Assembly (NCBI RefSeq): GCF_021534965.1
Contig: NZ_CP091037.1
Location: 2,735,501 to 2,799,500 of the forward strand
From: Muricauda sp. SCSIO 65647
GTDB taxonomy: Bacteria > Bacteroidota > Bacteroidia > Flavobacteriales > Flavobacteriaceae
DNA length: 64,000 nucleotides
Reading direction: 5' to 3'
Part shown: piece by piece, positions 52,811-63,292 of the stretch
Numbering within the stretch: the stretch's first letter is position 1
Layout: every line of letters begins with the position of its first letter
Position numbers and translations under genes: made by a program
The notes under the pieces: model-generated
Database searches by the model: none
What the model saw: the letters and a program-made list of their open reading frames with translations, nothing else
What the model was told of the DNA's origin: nothing

Positions 52811-55800
52811 ATGGAGCAAACTGGGCCCTACCAACCCCAAAACAAAATCAGAGTTGTGACGGCCGCCTCGCTTTTTGATGGCCATGATGCGGCTATCAAT
52901 ATTATGAGGCGCATCATTCAGACAGCTGGTGTCGAAGTCATACATCTTGGCCATGACCGCAGCGTCTCAGAGGTTGTGGAATGTGCTGTTCAAGAAGATG
53001 CCAATGCCATAGCCATGACCTCATACCAAGGGGGTCATAACGAGTATTTCAAATATATGTTCGACCTATTGCAAGAAAGAGGTGCCAAGCATATCAAAAT
53101 CTTTGGTGGCGGGGGCGGTGTGATCTTGCCTGAAGAGATCAAACATTTGATGGATTATGGCATCACTCGAATCTATTCACCTGATGATGGTCGTGAAATG
53201 GGCTTACAGGGCATGATCAATGATTTGGTCGAAAAGTCAGATTTCGAAGTTCCCGGGCTGTATGTTCCCAAAGGAAAAAACCTAAAGAAACTGTTTGCCG
53301 AAAAAGATGTCAAGACCATTGCCCGTCTGATTTCCTTGGCTGAAAATAGGCGCAGTGAATTTGAAAAGCACTTCTCATCTTTTGAAAAGGCCAATACGAA
53401 CGTACCTGTCTTGGGTATCACCGGAACTGGCGGAGCGGGCAAGTCAAGTTTGGTCGATGAACTGGTGCGGCGCTTTCTAATGGATTTCCCCGATAAACAT
53501 ATAGGCATTATTTCGGTCGATCCCTCAAAACGAAAAACAGGTGGGGCACTCCTTGGAGACCGCATCCGGATGAACTCAATCAATAACCCCAGGGTGTATA
53601 TGCGTTCATTGGCTACCCGTCAATCGAACCTCGCACTTTCAAAACATGTGAGTGAGGCGATACAGGTATTGAAAGCCGCGGCCTTTGATCTGGTTATTCT
53701 AGAAACTTCGGGCATCGGTCAATCCGATACCGAAATTTTAGAGCATAGCGATATGTCATTATACGTGATGACACCCGAGTTTGGGGCGGCGACCCAGCTT
53801 GAAAAAATCGACATGCTCGACTTTGCAGATTTAGTGGCCATCAACAAATTTGATAAAAGGGGGGCACAAGATGCCTTGCGTGATGTAAAAAAGCAATACC
53901 AACGCAACAATGGTCTATGGGATGTTGATTTAGATAACCTCCCCATTTTCGGTACCATAGCCTCACAGTTCAACGACCCGGGCATGAACCGCTTGTACGT
54001 AAACGTAATAGAAACGCTGAACAGAAAGACATCCGTGGTTTTTGATTCAGACTTTAAAATAGACAACGAGCCAGAGAAAATATTTGTCATACCTCCTGCA
54101 AGAGTGCGATATCTGTCTGAGATATCAGAAAACAATAGGGGCTATGATGAAACAGCAACCCAACAATCAAAGCTCGCCCAAAGGCTTTTCGGTATTTTCA
54201 AGACCATCATCTCGATTTTAGGTGTGGACGCTTCCCAAGAAAAACAATTTTTGGACAAATCTGGGTTGAATGAAAAGCGTATTCTTTCGAAAGGAAAATC
54301 GGATGAAGTTAAGACATTGCTGGCTATGCTGGTCAAGGAATTTGATAGGGTGAAAATGGATTTTGACCCTCGAAATTGGGAAATGCTGCTGAATTGGGAA
54401 GAAAAGGTCGATGCGTATAAAAACCCTGTTTATTCTTTTGAAGTTCGCGGTAAAGAAATCAACATCGACACCCATACCGAATCGCTGTCGCACCTACAGA
54501 TACCAAAAGTGGCTTTGCCGAAATATGGGGCCTGGGGCGATTTGTTGCTTTGGATGTTGCAAGAGAACGTACCTGGAGCTTTTCCTTATACCTCAGGAAT
54601 CTATCCGTTCAAGAGAACAAATGAAGACCCAACCCGAATGTTTGCCGGCGAGGGTGGCCCAGAGCGTACCAACAGACGGTTTCATTATGTAAGTCTCGAT
54701 ATGCCCGCCAAGCGCCTATCGACTGCGTTCGACTCTGTAACGCTATATGGTCATGACCCTGACCTACGACCTGATATCTATGGCAAAATTGGAAATGCAG
54801 GCGTTTCCATTTGCTGTCTCGACGATGCGAAAAAATTGTATTCGGGCTTTGATTTGAGCGACCCCATGACTTCGGTAAGTATGACCATAAATGGTCCGGC
54901 ACCCATGTTGCTCGGTTTTTTCATGAACGCTGCCATTGATCAGAATTGTGAAAAGTATATCACAAAAGAGGGGCTTGAAAAAGAGGTCAAGAAAAAAATA
55001 GAAGCCATATATAACAACAAAAAGGCAAAACGATCCAGTTACCAGGGCAATCTTCCCGAGGGCAATGATGGATTGGGATTAATGCTTTTGGGGGTTACTG
55101 GTGACCAAGTGCTTCCGAAAGAAGTTTATGAAAAAATAAAAAGTGAAACTTTGGCACAGGTCAGGGGTACCGTACAGGCAGATATTTTAAAAGAAGACCA
55201 AGCACAGAACACTTGTATTTTCTCTACGGAGTTCGCCTTACGTTTGATGGGTGATGTACAAGAGTATTTCATCTCCAACAAGGTCAGAAATTTTTACTCG
55301 GTATCCATTTCGGGTTATCACATCGCCGAGGCTGGGGCCAACCCGATCTCGCAATTGGCCTTTACGCTATCAAATGGCTTTACCTATGTCGAGTACTATT
55401 TGAGCCGTGGGATGGACATTGACGAATTTGGACCCAACCTTTCCTTTTTCTTTTCGAACGGAATCGATCCCGAATATGCTGTAATCGGGCGCGTGGCAAG
55501 AAGAATTTGGTCTAAGGCCATGAAGGAAAAATATGGTGCTGGGCCTAGGGCACAGATGCTGAAGTATCACATTCAGACCTCAGGCAGAAGCCTACATGCC
55601 CAAGAAATCGATTTCAACGATATAAGAACTACGTTGCAAGCTCTTTATGCCATCTATGACAACTGCAATTCGCTGCATACAAATGCTTATGACGAGGCCA
55701 TTACAACACCTACAGAAGAATCGGTACGACGGGCTATGGCCATTCAATTGATCATCAACAAAGAACTGGGCTTGGCGAAGAACGAAAATCCGATGCAGGG

Positions 55801-56263
55801 CTCGTTCATCATTGAAGAATTGACCGATTTGGTCGAAGAGGCAGTTTTAATGGAGTTTGACCGAATCACTGAACGCGGTGGGGTGCTTGGCGCTATGGAA
55901 ACCATGTACCAACGTTCAAAGATACAAGAAGAGAGTTTGCACTACGAAACCTTGAAGCATTCAGGAAAATATCCGATTATTGGGGTAAATACCTTTCTTA
56001 GTTCAAAAGGCTCCCCGACCATTTTACCGGCAGAAGTGATAAGGGCCACCGAAGATGAGAAGCAGCAACAGATCGATACGCTTAAGGGCCTTCATGACAT
56101 TCATGCAGAAAAATCAGCGATACTGCTCAAAGAGCTGCAACAAGTAGCGGTCGCCAATGAGAATTTGTTTGAAAAGCTTATGGAAGTGACCAAATACTGT
56201 TCCCTGGGTCAAATTACCCATGCCCTGTTTGAAGTTGGAGGACAGTATAGAAGAAATATGTAA
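52811..56263 (+). CDS. icmF: Fused isobutyryl-CoA mutase IcmF
   Basis: Coenzyme B12 mutase with its own G-protein chaperone, 1150 residues. Domains: B12-binding (about 1-150, [11 protein letters not shown] in place of the DxHxxG lower-ligand loop), MeaB-like GTPase (about 195-430, Walker [10 protein letters not shown] near 203, [10 protein letters not shown]), linker, and mutase barrel (about 560-1150). The [15 protein letters not shown] block has Phe where methylmalonyl-CoA mutase has Tyr, fitting IcmF. It interconverts isobutyryl- and n-butyryl-CoA or related acyl-CoAs. ATG at 52811 is preferred over TTG at 52805. Confidence 0.95.
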   Translation: MEQTGPYQPQNKIRVVTAASLFDGHDAAINIMRRIIQTAGVEVIHLGHDRSVSEVVECAVQEDANAIAMTSYQGGHNEYFKYMFDLLQERGAKHIKIFGGGGGVILPEEIKHLMDYGITRIYSPDDGREMGLQGMINDLVEKSDFEVPGLYVPKGKNLKKLFAEKDVKTIARLISLAENRRSEFEKHFSSFEKANTNVPVLGITGTGGAGKSSLVDELVRRFLMDFPDKHIGIISVDPSKRKTGGALLGDRIRMNSINNPRVYMRSLATRQSNLALSKHVSEAIQVLKAAAFDLVILETSGIGQSDTEILEHSDMSLYVMTPEFGAATQLEKIDMLDFADLVAINKFDKRGAQDALRDVKKQYQRNNGLWDVDLDNLPIFGTIASQFNDPGMNRLYVNVIETLNRKTSVVFDSDFKIDNEPEKIFVIPPARVRYLSEISENNRGYDETATQQSKLAQRLFGIFKTIISILGVDASQEKQFLDKSGLNEKRILSKGKSDEVKTLLAMLVKEFDRVKMDFDPRNWEMLLNWEEKVDAYKNPVYSFEVRGKEINIDTHTESLSHLQIPKVALPKYGAWGDLLLWMLQENVPGAFPYTSGIYPFKRTNEDPTRMFAGEGGPERTNRRFHYVSLDMPAKRLSTAFDSVTLYGHDPDLRPDIYGKIGNAGVSICCLDDAKKLYSGFDLSDPMTSVSMTINGPAPMLLGFFMNAAIDQNCEKYITKEGLEKEVKKKIEAIYNNKKAKRSSYQGNLPEGNDGLGLMLLGVTGDQVLPKEVYEKIKSETLAQVRGTVQADILKEDQAQNTCIFSTEFALRLMGDVQEYFISNKVRNFYSVSISGYHIAEAGANPISQLAFTLSNGFTYVEYYLSRGMDIDEFGPNLSFFFSNGIDPEYAVIGRVARRIWSKAMKEKYGAGPRAQMLKYHIQTSGRSLHAQEIDFNDIRTTLQALYAIYDNCNSLHTNAYDEAITTPTEESVRRAMAIQLIINKELGLAKNENPMQGSFIIEELTDLVEEAVLMEFDRITERGGVLGAMETMYQRSKIQEESLHYETLKHSGKYPIIGVNTFLSSKGSPTILPAEVIRATEDEKQQQIDTLKGLHDIHAEKSAILLKELQQVAVANENLFEKLMEVTKYCSLGQITHALFEVGGQYRRNM

Positions 56264-56367
56264 GTAGAGAGCATCCCAAACAACGCAGAACCACAGTCAA
56301 AGGGTCTCACCTATGGTACATTGCATTCTAGATATACTGAGATTAAAAGGTGTTTTTAAGGAAGGGA

Positions 56368-56793
56368 CTAATATTCGTCATTGCGCAACGAAAGGCGCCA
56401 TTTTTTGAATGACTTTCTGAAGCTCTTGATTTCTTTGCGCAAAAGATTCAAATATTCCTTTTCTTTTATACCATCTTTTTCAAGACCATTGCAATAGGCA
56501 AGTATGTTCCGCGTCATAATATTGATGAACGTAACACTTTTCATACGAACGGCATAAGACTTGCTTTGTGCCGCATGTTCTATTTCTTTGGTGATGAGCG
56601 AGGTATCCGTCAATAAAGAATCGTAGAGATTATCCCTAAAACTATTCGATTGCCGAAGCGTGAATATATCTTTGTTGTACGAAAAATAAGAAGCCACGGC
56701 ATTGCTCAAATCACGTAGATCAAGTGATTTTCTATAAACGGGCAACGAATGTAAAGAGTTGCTTTTCATTCTTTTAGAGCAATTTTTAATCAT
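56368..56793 (-). CDS. Helical protein of unknown function
   Basis: 141 residues (ATG 56793; ATG 56769 possible), fully helical and basic, with FRKSFKKWRLSLRND at the end. Heptad-like hydrophobics suggest a helical bundle. No family recognised. It is divergent from an Lrp-type regulator, which might control it. Confidence 0.7.
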   Translation of the reverse strand: MIKNCSKRMKSNSLHSLPVYRKSLDLRDLSNAVASYFSYNKDIFTLRQSNSFRDNLYDSLLTDTSLITKEIEHAAQSKSYAVRMKSVTFINIMTRNILAYCNGLEKDGIKEKEYLNLLRKEIKSFRKSFKKWRLSLRNDEY

Positions 56794-56853
56794 AATAAAA
56801 TTACATCAGAATCAAGAAAGTCAACTTTTAAAATGAAAGTAAAAGTATTTATA

Positions 56854-56861
56854 TACCTTTG
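56854..56861 (+). promoter_or_regulatory. Candidate -7 box of the Lrp-type gene
   Basis: TACCTTTG matches TAnnTTTG, 26 nt before the TTG start. No clear -33 box. Confidence 0.4.
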
Positions 56862-56887
56862 ATTTTAATTTTTTTAAAGAAAGTACT

Positions 56888-57334
56888 TTGGATTTAAAGG
56901 TAGATAAATTGAATATTCACATCCTGAAACAACTCAGGAAAAATGCCAGGGAATCTTTTGCCAAAATCGGACGAAAAGTTGGGCTTACCCCTCCCGCTGT
57001 GGCAGAACGAATCAAAAAAATGGAAGATTTGGGTGTCATCACGGGATATCATACAAAACTATCGTATGGTCATTTGGGGTACCAATTGAAGGCCATTATC
57101 ATGCTCAGGGCGTTCATGGGCAAACTGAAACCTTTTTTAGATAAAGTAAAGTCTTATGATGAGGTCATTAATTGCTATCGTATTACCGGTAATGAAAACA
57201 TTGTCATGGAAGTAGTGCTGAGCGATCAAGCGCACTTAGAAAGATTCATCGACGAACTTATCGTCTATGGTGAGTGTAGAACACATATTGTACTATCGAA
57301 CGTGGTTTCGAACGATCCCTTGAACAACATGTAG
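56888..57334 (+). CDS. Lrp/AsnC family transcriptional regulator
   Basis: 148 residues: an N-terminal helix-turn-helix (VDKLNIHILKQLRKNARESF, IGRKVGLTPPAVAERIKKMED) and a C-terminal RAM/ACT-like ligand domain (VINCYRITGNENIVMEVVL, VVSNDPL). It starts with TTG. Such regulators respond to amino acids. It is divergent from a helical protein of unknown function and 102 nt from a secreted hydrolase. Confidence 0.93.
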   Translation: MDLKVDKLNIHILKQLRKNARESFAKIGRKVGLTPPAVAERIKKMEDLGVITGYHTKLSYGHLGYQLKAIIMLRAFMGKLKPFLDKVKSYDEVINCYRITGNENIVMEVVLSDQAHLERFIDELIVYGECRTHIVLSNVVSNDPLNNM

Positions 57335-57435
57335 TTACGAACAATTTTTTGGCCAACTTTAAAAAGTCAAGACGAGTTCATTATCTTTATTGTACCACAA
57401 AACAGGTTTGGCCAGATTTTTGTGTTTATACCGCT

Positions 57436-58854
57436 ATGAAGAAGAATTACAGTATAGCTTTTGTCTTTCTATTATTTTTTCAATTACTCATATCACAAGA
57501 ACTAGTATTAAAAAAAGGTGTCGTACTTGACTCTCTATCGGTTGGTGAAGAGTCTGCCGAAACCTATTCACTTTACTTGCCTTCCAACTTTGTAACGACC
57601 AAAAAATGGCCGATCTTATTCGTTTTTGATATGAATGGTAAAGCAAAACAGGCGCTTTCAATGTTCAAGAACGCGGCAGAGCAAGAGGGCTATATTCTAG
57701 CATCGCCCAACCATATCAATGATACGATATCGCTTTCTGAAAATATGTTGCGAACCGGTAGAACCATTGAAAGCACTGTGCGAATATTGCCCGTCAACAC
57801 TAGTAGAATTTATGTGGCGGGCTTTTCAAATGGAGGTCGTTTTGCAAATATTACCCCTTTCTTTCTCAAAAACATAAATGGCATTATTTCTTGTGGGGCC
57901 TCGGTAATGAACCCAGAGATGCTCAGTTCGAAAAATCGGTTCCATTTCATCGGGGTAGTCGGCAAGAAAGATTTCAATTATACAGAACTCCTGAAACTAC
58001 AGAAGATTTTGCACCGACTTAAGTTTCAGAATCAACTCATTGTTTTTGATGGCGGCCAAGAATGGCCCAATAACGACCTATTGCATACCGCCCTAATGCG
58101 GTTCAATTTATCAGATATGGCCAAAGGGGCTATCCCTAAAGATTCCGTATACGTTCAAAAAGCATATGATGAAGATTTACGGCGGTTTTCCGTATTGCGT
58201 GGCCAGCTGAAATTGTTGATAGCCGAAAAAGTCTTGGATGAAATGCTTTCCGTGTACCGATTGCACCAAAATACCGATTCCCTGAAAGAGTTGAAGAAAA
58301 ACCTTCGAAAAGAAAGATTATATAGAGCACTAAAGCGTAACGAGAATGCGGCTCTTTTCAAAGAATCGCTGCTAAAGGAAGATTACTTGTACTACCTTGA
58401 TGAAGACGTGCTCACCTATAATTACAATAACCTTGGATGGTGGAACTATCAAATGTCAGAGCTTGACAAATTCATTCAAGGCGGCAATACCGCTGAAAAA
58501 GCCATGGGGCATCGTCTTTTTGGCTTTGTCAATGCGTTGATTGAAGATAATATTGATTTGGTAAGGTCAGAAAAACAGGTAGATGAAGAAGCCTTGTTGT
58601 TTCTAAATATGCTCAAGACCATAACCGAGCCCACTGATTTTGACCATTATCTTAAAGTGATTTCACTGGCTGCAAAAAATGAAGATTTCGGCACTGCTAT
58701 TTTTTATTTGGAAGAGGCTTTAAAAAAGGGGTTTAAAGACAAAGAAAAATTATACGCAGTCGAACATACGGCACTGTTACGTATTACGCCCGAGTTCAAC
58801 AAAGTAGTGGAAAAGTACTTGAAAGATGCACGTTACGAGGTCATTGAAGAATGA
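57436..58854 (+). CDS. Secreted alpha/beta hydrolase with helical C-terminal half
   Basis: 472 residues: signal peptide (MKKNYSIAFVFLLFF), a dienelactone/esterase-like alpha/beta fold (about 30-215) with nucleophile elbow GFSNGG, and a helical C-terminal half (about 235-472). ATG 57436 begins the signal peptide; an earlier in-frame ATG at 57349 adds an unsupported basic stretch. Substrate unknown. It converges with the DJ-1 gene and overlaps it by 14 nt. Confidence 0.85.
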   Translation: MKKNYSIAFVFLLFFQLLISQELVLKKGVVLDSLSVGEESAETYSLYLPSNFVTTKKWPILFVFDMNGKAKQALSMFKNAAEQEGYILASPNHINDTISLSENMLRTGRTIESTVRILPVNTSRIYVAGFSNGGRFANITPFFLKNINGIISCGASVMNPEMLSSKNRFHFIGVVGKKDFNYTELLKLQKILHRLKFQNQLIVFDGGQEWPNNDLLHTALMRFNLSDMAKGAIPKDSVYVQKAYDEDLRRFSVLRGQLKLLIAEKVLDEMLSVYRLHQNTDSLKELKKNLRKERLYRALKRNENAALFKESLLKEDYLYYLDEDVLTYNYNNLGWWNYQMSELDKFIQGGNTAEKAMGHRLFGFVNALIEDNIDLVRSEKQVDEEALLFLNMLKTITEPTDFDHYLKVISLAAKNEDFGTAIFYLEEALKKGFKDKEKLYAVEHTALLRITPEFNKVVEKYLKDARYEVIEE

Positions 58855-59569
58855 GACTGGGCACTTCCTCCAAGTTCCAATCGATGACCAGGCCGTTGGC
58901 CAATGATCGGGCAATTTCTTTTCCATATAACCTTTCACAAAGATAGAGGGCCGCTTCAAAACTTTTGGCACCTCCGGCCGAGGTGATATATTTGCCATCA
59001 TGAACAAAGAGCACACTGTCTTTAACGTGCAACTGCGGAAACATTTGTTTGTATTTTTCGATATCGCTGGGAAAGGTGGTCGAAACTACATTGTCTAACA
59101 GTCCGGCCTTTGCCAGTACAAATGCGCCGTCACAATGCGAAGTCATATATAAGGCTTCTTTGTCGACTCTTTTGACAAAGTTCAGCATAACGGTATCGTT
59201 CAAATCGCTATCGAGATGGTGTTCGGCACTGGGTACTACCAAAATGTCAATTTTAGGGATGGAATCTTGGGTATAGTCAAAATCGGGAAGTACCCGAACG
59301 CCCTCAAAAGTGGTAATGGCATCTAGGGTATTTGCCACGGTAAAAGTGTTCATCACCTTAATGTTTTTGCGGTATTGGGTATGCTGAAAAATATCAAAAG
59401 GTGCCGTGAACTCAGTGTTGTAGGTGCCGTTCATGATCAAAAAGGCAACATTGTAGCCATTTGAATTCAACGCTGGCACTACAGACGCTGATGCTGGCTT
59501 GGTTTCGGCCTTCTCTTTACAACTTGAAAAAAGTATGATAAGAAAGCATAGGATCGGGTAGGGCCTCAT
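58841..59569 (-). CDS. DJ-1/PfpI-family lipoprotein
   Basis: 242 residues: lipobox (FSSC, Cys17), linker, then a DJ-1/PfpI fold, as in the N-terminal part of GATase-like regulators (VAFLIMNGTYNTEF, PFDIFQ). The reactive Cys is in SHCDGAFVLA. No DNA-binding tail. It may be an envelope amidase-like or chaperone-like protein; the class covers varied activities. Convergent with the hydrolase gene. Confidence 0.88.
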   Translation of the reverse strand: MRPYPILCFLIILFSSCKEKAETKPASASVVPALNSNGYNVAFLIMNGTYNTEFTAPFDIFQHTQYRKNIKVMNTFTVANTLDAITTFEGVRVLPDFDYTQDSIPKIDILVVPSAEHHLDSDLNDTVMLNFVKRVDKEALYMTSHCDGAFVLAKAGLLDNVVSTTFPSDIEKYKQMFPQLHVKDSVLFVHDGKYITSAGGAKSFEAALYLCERLYGKEIARSLANGLVIDWNLEEVPSLILQ

Positions 59570-59611
59570 GTTCTAAATATTATGATTTACGGAGGAAAAA
59601 TACGTAGGTTG

Positions 59612-59619
59612 TATTTTTG
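59612..59619 (+). promoter_or_regulatory. Candidate -7 box of the DUF1684 gene
   Basis: TATTTTTG matches TAnnTTTG, 17 nt before the ATG at 59637, and overlaps an alternative GTG start at 59619, which is thereby unlikely. Confidence 0.45.
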
Positions 59620-59636
59620 TGGAAAAGTACGGAAAT

Positions 59637-60278
59637 ATGCGCTACATCTTCTTCGCCCTTATTTTTTTTCTTTTGGCATGCAGGCAAGAGAAGCGATACC
59701 ATGACCAAAAAAATAATGTCGCACCGCCCACCTCAAAAGAAGTTGCTGAAATCATTGCCTTTCAGAAAGGTTTGAATGCCGAATTCAAAAACCCTGAAAC
59801 ATCGCCATTGCCCGATCGGCACCGAAAAGATTTCGAAGGATTGGATTTCTTTGCCCCCGATACCTCTTATGTAATAAAGGCTCGTTTTGAACGTACACCA
59901 GATGCCATCCCTTTTTTCATGCCCACAACCACAGAAAGAAAAACGAAAGAAGTGGTCTATGGTATCGCCCATTTTGAATTGAATGGCAAGAAACACCGAT
60001 TGGAAATCTATCAGTCACTCGATTTGCTGCATGATATAAGATACAGAGGTAATCTGTTCTTGCCCTTTTTAGATGAGACCAATGGCAATGAAACCTATGG
60101 TGGAGGGCGATATATCAACCTAAGGATTCCCAAGGGAGACACTTTGGTCATTGATTTCAACAAAGCCTACAACCCCTATTGCGTCTACGACAAAAAATAC
60201 TCCTGCCCTCTAGTGCCGAGGCAAAATTATTTGAGAACTAATGTGAGAGCAGGAGTGAAAGATTTTAAAAAAGAATGA
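59637..60278 (+). CDS. DUF1684 lipoprotein
   Basis: 213 residues: MRYIFFALIFFLLAC with Cys15, then a DUF1684 domain: HRKDFEGLDFFAPDTSYVIKARFER, a GIAHFELNGKKHRLEIYQ strand pair, FLPFLDETNGNETYGGGRYINL and NKAYNPYCVYDKKYSCPLVP. DUF1684 has a conserved Cys/Tyr-rich end but no established function. It is bracketed by convergent barrel gene to the right. Confidence 0.9.
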   Translation: MRYIFFALIFFLLACRQEKRYHDQKNNVAPPTSKEVAEIIAFQKGLNAEFKNPETSPLPDRHRKDFEGLDFFAPDTSYVIKARFERTPDAIPFFMPTTTERKTKEVVYGIAHFELNGKKHRLEIYQSLDLLHDIRYRGNLFLPFLDETNGNETYGGGRYINLRIPKGDTLVIDFNKAYNPYCVYDKKYSCPLVPRQNYLRTNVRAGVKDFKKE

Positions 60279-60280
60279 AA

Positions 60281-60311
60281 GAACCCCGCATCCAACAACG
60301 GTGCGGGGTTC
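60281..60311 (-). terminator. Hairpin between convergent genes
   Basis: GAACCCCGCA (60281-60290) and TGCGGGGTTC (60302-60311), 10-bp stem with a T-rich minus-strand tail. Ends the PII-Amt-porin operon. Confidence 0.75.
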
Positions 60312-60339
60312 GTTGACAACTATAGAATTTGAATAGGTT

Positions 60340-61458
60340 CTAAAATGAATAGACGGCCGCTAACACGAAAGAGGCTAGATTGTCAGTTGGATCTAAATCG
60401 CCATCCAAGAATACTTCTTCTGAAATACTATCCAAACGAAGCTCTGGCTTGATGACCAGATCACCGATGGTAGCACTTCCGGTAAGGGTAAAGGCCAACG
60501 ACTCGACATCTGCGCCATAAACAGGTCCGCCATCTTCAAGTTCTTTGAAGTACTCGGCTCTCAAGCCAATCGAAAAGTTTTCAGAAGCGGCTAATTGTGG
60601 ATAGAGCGCAGCACCATAAAAACCAGCACCATCTGTGTCTTGATAGGTGGCATTTATGCCTAAGTAGAATTTCTCCGTGAGATCGAATCCACCGGTATAG
60701 TCAATTTGAAACAATGCTTCGGCATCGGTATCGACCAATTCGGTTCCGTCGAACTGCTCACCAAAATCTTGTTTTCCGTAAAGAATGTTCAAGAATTGGC
60801 CAGAATAGCCCAATTGGGCACCGAAAGATAAGTTTCCAAAAGGGTTGATGTCAGTAAAATCGGTCGGATTCAATACCGCCAACATGGCGCTCCAATCATT
60901 GCCAAGGTCAAAATCAGCCTTCAGTCCAGCATGTGAAAATGGGCCATACGAAAACATATAGGAAGTGCTATAGTTGAAATTGGCGGCGGGAGAGATGACC
61001 TCATACCCCAAAAAGGTGTTGAAATTACCAAAGGTCAGGGTAGTGCTTTCACTGACATTCCAATAGACATATAACTGATTGACAATGTTTGCAGAGCCTA
61101 TTGGCGAACCAAAAACGGCTTCTTCTCCCCTTGGACCAAAAACCAGGTCAGCCACAAAACCTACTTTTTCACCTTCATAATTAGCGATCAGATTGACCAT
61201 GCCCAGTGCAAAACCGGGCCTGTTGGCAAATGAGGTTCCCGGGGCCTGAGGGCCTGCGATTATATCTCCGGTCTCGTCTGGTACAAACTTGTTCAAAGCG
61301 TTGAAATTTGCTCTGTAATAGGCGTCAACGGTTCCACTGAAAGTAAACTTCTTTTTTTCCTCTTCTTCTTGGGCGATGCCCGTGAATGATACCAAAGACA
61401 GTATCAATAAGAGAAAAATTTTCACGTATTTTGTATTGATAATCGTTTTCATAATCAT
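60340..61458 (-). CDS. Outer-membrane porin of the ammonium operon
   Basis: 372 residues with a signal peptide (cleavage near GIAQ), acidic linker, and barrel strands ending FVLAAVYSF. It resembles BBP2/porin-type proteins. ATG at 61458 or 61452. It is the third gene of glnB-amtB-porin, 111 nt after amtB behind a hairpin, so it probably helps ammonium or organic nitrogen cross the outer membrane. Confidence 0.88.
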   Translation of the reverse strand: MIMKTIINTKYVKIFLLLILSLVSFTGIAQEEEEKKKFTFSGTVDAYYRANFNALNKFVPDETGDIIAGPQAPGTSFANRPGFALGMVNLIANYEGEKVGFVADLVFGPRGEEAVFGSPIGSANIVNQLYVYWNVSESTTLTFGNFNTFLGYEVISPAANFNYSTSYMFSYGPFSHAGLKADFDLGNDWSAMLAVLNPTDFTDINPFGNLSFGAQLGYSGQFLNILYGKQDFGEQFDGTELVDTDAEALFQIDYTGGFDLTEKFYLGINATYQDTDGAGFYGAALYPQLAASENFSIGLRAEYFKELEDGGPVYGADVESLAFTLTGSATIGDLVIKPELRLDSISEEVFLDGDLDPTDNLASFVLAAVYSF

Positions 61459-61528
61459 AATGTTTAATCCCCTTCTATTAGGGTGTTAGATGTAGTAATT
61501 GATTGAGTTAACTGAAAAGGGTTATTTA

Positions 61529-61554
61529 ACGGAGCGTTTGGCAGAACGCTCCGT
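61529..61554 (-). other. Intercistronic hairpin after amtB
   Basis: Perfect 10-bp stem ACGGAGCGTT/AACGCTCCGT with no T-tract, between amtB and the porin gene. It could tune expression or protect mRNA. Confidence 0.6.
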
Positions 61555-61569
61555 TTCTCCTTATTCTTT

Positions 61570-62826
61570 TTAATGTTGGTTCATCCTAAAGTCTGCATAG
61601 GCATCCATGCCATGCTCGTGAATGTCGAGCCCTTCAAGTTCTTCTTGTTCAGAGACCCTAAGCCCCATGGTTTTCTTGATGGCGAAGAGTATGATGAATC
61701 CGAAGAAGGAGCAAAACGCTGCTGCCGCTCCGATACCGGCCAACTGCACCAAGAATTGGTCAAGACCGGCCTTATCGCCAAAAATACCCACTGCCAAGGT
61801 GCCCCAAATACCACAGATCAAGTGAACGGTGACAGCACCTACGGGATCGTCAAGTTTCAATCTATCAATTAAGGCTATACCGAGCACAACAATAATGCCC
61901 GCGAGAATGCCTATGATGACTGCCTCGTTGGGCGACATTAGGTCCGCTCCGGCTGTAATGCCCACAAGACCACCTAGAATTCCGTTCAAGAACATGGTCA
62001 GGTCATAGTTTTTGTAAAGTATGGTCGATGTTACAAATGCAGAAACCCCACCTGCTGCTGCTGCCAATGAAGTAGTCACCAAGACCAGTGAAGTACCTGC
62101 GGGATCGGCTGATAGCACAGATCCACCATTAAACCCGAACCAGCCTAGCCAAAGAATCAATACTCCCGCTGCTGCCAGGGGTAGGTTGTGACCAGGAATA
62201 GCCTTGGCCTTGCCATCTTCACCAAATTTACCGATACGCGCGCCCAATAGATAAATGGCTATCAGGGCCCCCCAACCACCAACGGAGTGCACCAAGGTAG
62301 AGCCGGCAAAATCATAGAACCCCTCTGCTTCACCGTAAGCAAGTGATGACAAGAAGCCGCCGCCCCATTGCCATGAACCTACGATAGGGTAAACCAGGCC
62401 TACATATAAGATGGTGAAAAGCATAAAGCCACCCAATTTGACCCGTTCCGCTACGGCACCCGATACAATGGTAGCCGCTGTGGCCGCGAACATTCCCTGA
62501 AAAAGAAAATCTGTCCAATACGTGTAGCCGCCACCGGCATAGTCTGGTGTCAACCCGTTTTCCGGAATGGGTAGTCCGAATCCGGCAAATTTCAAGAATC
62601 CAGAGTCTCCGTCCTCAAAACCTGGATACATAAGATTGAATCCTCCAATGTAGTAGAGCAATAACCCTACACATATAATGAAGACATTTTTGAATAGAAT
62701 GTTGACGGTATTCTTTTGTCTGGTGAGTCCGATTTCCAAAAAGGAGAATCCGAGGTGCATAAAGAACACAAGCCCCGTACAGACCATCATCCAAACATTG
62801 TTAGCTGTAAATAATCCTGCTTCCAT
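61570..62826 (-). CDS. amtB: Ammonium transporter
   Basis: 418 residues, about 11 membrane helices. Amt signatures: FFMHLGFSFLEIGLTRQKN, DFAGSTLVHSVGGWGALIA, GWFGFNGGS and HLICGIWGTLAVGIFGD. The twin His residues of the pore are in STLVHS and VTVHLIC. It follows the PII gene by 30 nt, the classic glnK-amtB pairing. Confidence 0.97.
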   Translation of the reverse strand: MEAGLFTANNVWMMVCTGLVFFMHLGFSFLEIGLTRQKNTVNILFKNVFIICVGLLLYYIGGFNLMYPGFEDGDSGFLKFAGFGLPIPENGLTPDYAGGGYTYWTDFLFQGMFAATAATIVSGAVAERVKLGGFMLFTILYVGLVYPIVGSWQWGGGFLSSLAYGEAEGFYDFAGSTLVHSVGGWGALIAIYLLGARIGKFGEDGKAKAIPGHNLPLAAAGVLILWLGWFGFNGGSVLSADPAGTSLVLVTTSLAAAAGGVSAFVTSTILYKNYDLTMFLNGILGGLVGITAGADLMSPNEAVIIGILAGIIVVLGIALIDRLKLDDPVGAVTVHLICGIWGTLAVGIFGDKAGLDQFLVQLAGIGAAAAFCSFFGFIILFAIKKTMGLRVSEQEELEGLDIHEHGMDAYADFRMNQH

Positions 62827-62856
62827 AATAATTTCTCTTAGTTAGTTATACTTTTT

Positions 62857-63195
62857 TTAGTTGATTGCGGCGCTTCCACTTTCTTTGGTTCTGATTCGAT
62901 ACACCTCGGTGACTTCTGACACGAAAATTTTACCGTCACCTACATTGCCAGTTGATGCTGAACTGAAAAGGGTTTCAAGGGTTTTTTCCAAAAAATCATC
63001 AGATACCACGATAACCAGATACCTTCTCTGGATATCAGACGTACTGTATGAGATTCCCCGATAGACATGCCCCTGTTTTTCGTTACCCACTCCGGTAACA
63101 TCCCAATAACTAAAAAAGTTCACCTCGATTTGATGTAGTGCTTTTTTCACTTCATCAAACTTTGATTTTCTAATGATTGCCTCGACTTTTTTCAT
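62857..63195 (-). CDS. glnB: PII nitrogen-regulatory protein with altered T-loop
   Basis: 112 residues: MKKVEAIIRKSKFDEVKKAL and the PII signature STGNVGDGKIFVSEV, which binds ATP and 2-oxoglutarate. The T-loop GVGNEKQGHVYRGISYS differs from the GRQKGHTELYRGAEY pattern, with one residue fewer; the Tyr position (YRG) is kept, but the flanks are not. ATG 63195 is preferred over 63219. First gene of PII-Amt-porin, so probably a GlnK-type regulator of AmtB. Confidence 0.94.
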   Translation of the reverse strand: MKKVEAIIRKSKFDEVKKALHQIEVNFFSYWDVTGVGNEKQGHVYRGISYSTSDIQRRYLVIVVSDDFLEKTLETLFSSASTGNVGDGKIFVSEVTEVYRIRTKESGSAAIN

Positions 63196-63216
63196 AATTA
63201 AAGTATTAGTAAGTGC

Positions 63217-63224
63217 CAAATGTA
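63217..63224 (-). promoter_or_regulatory. Candidate -7 box of the PII-Amt operon
   Basis: Minus-strand TACATTTG matches TAnnTTTG, 22 nt before the ATG at 63195; predicted start site near 63210. Confidence 0.5.
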
Positions 63225-63239
63225 TTTTATAAAAGTATT

Positions 63240-63259
63240 ACCCCTAAAAAAAATAGGGT
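63240..63259. promoter_or_regulatory. Candidate nitrogen operator, proximal copy
   Basis: ACCCC (63240-63244) then an A-rich spacer and AGGGT (63255-63259): a slightly degenerate copy of ACCCC-N11-GGGGT, centred near -40 from the predicted start and covering the -33 region. Confidence 0.5.
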
Positions 63260-63292
63260 ATGTTTTTGAATTTTTATCATTATTGAAATATT

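Noticed and set aside
61468-61492. CCCCT/TAGGG dyad near 61470 as a third nitrogen operator
   Set aside because: The spacer is 8 nt instead of 11 and it lies within the operon, not at a promoter; too weak.
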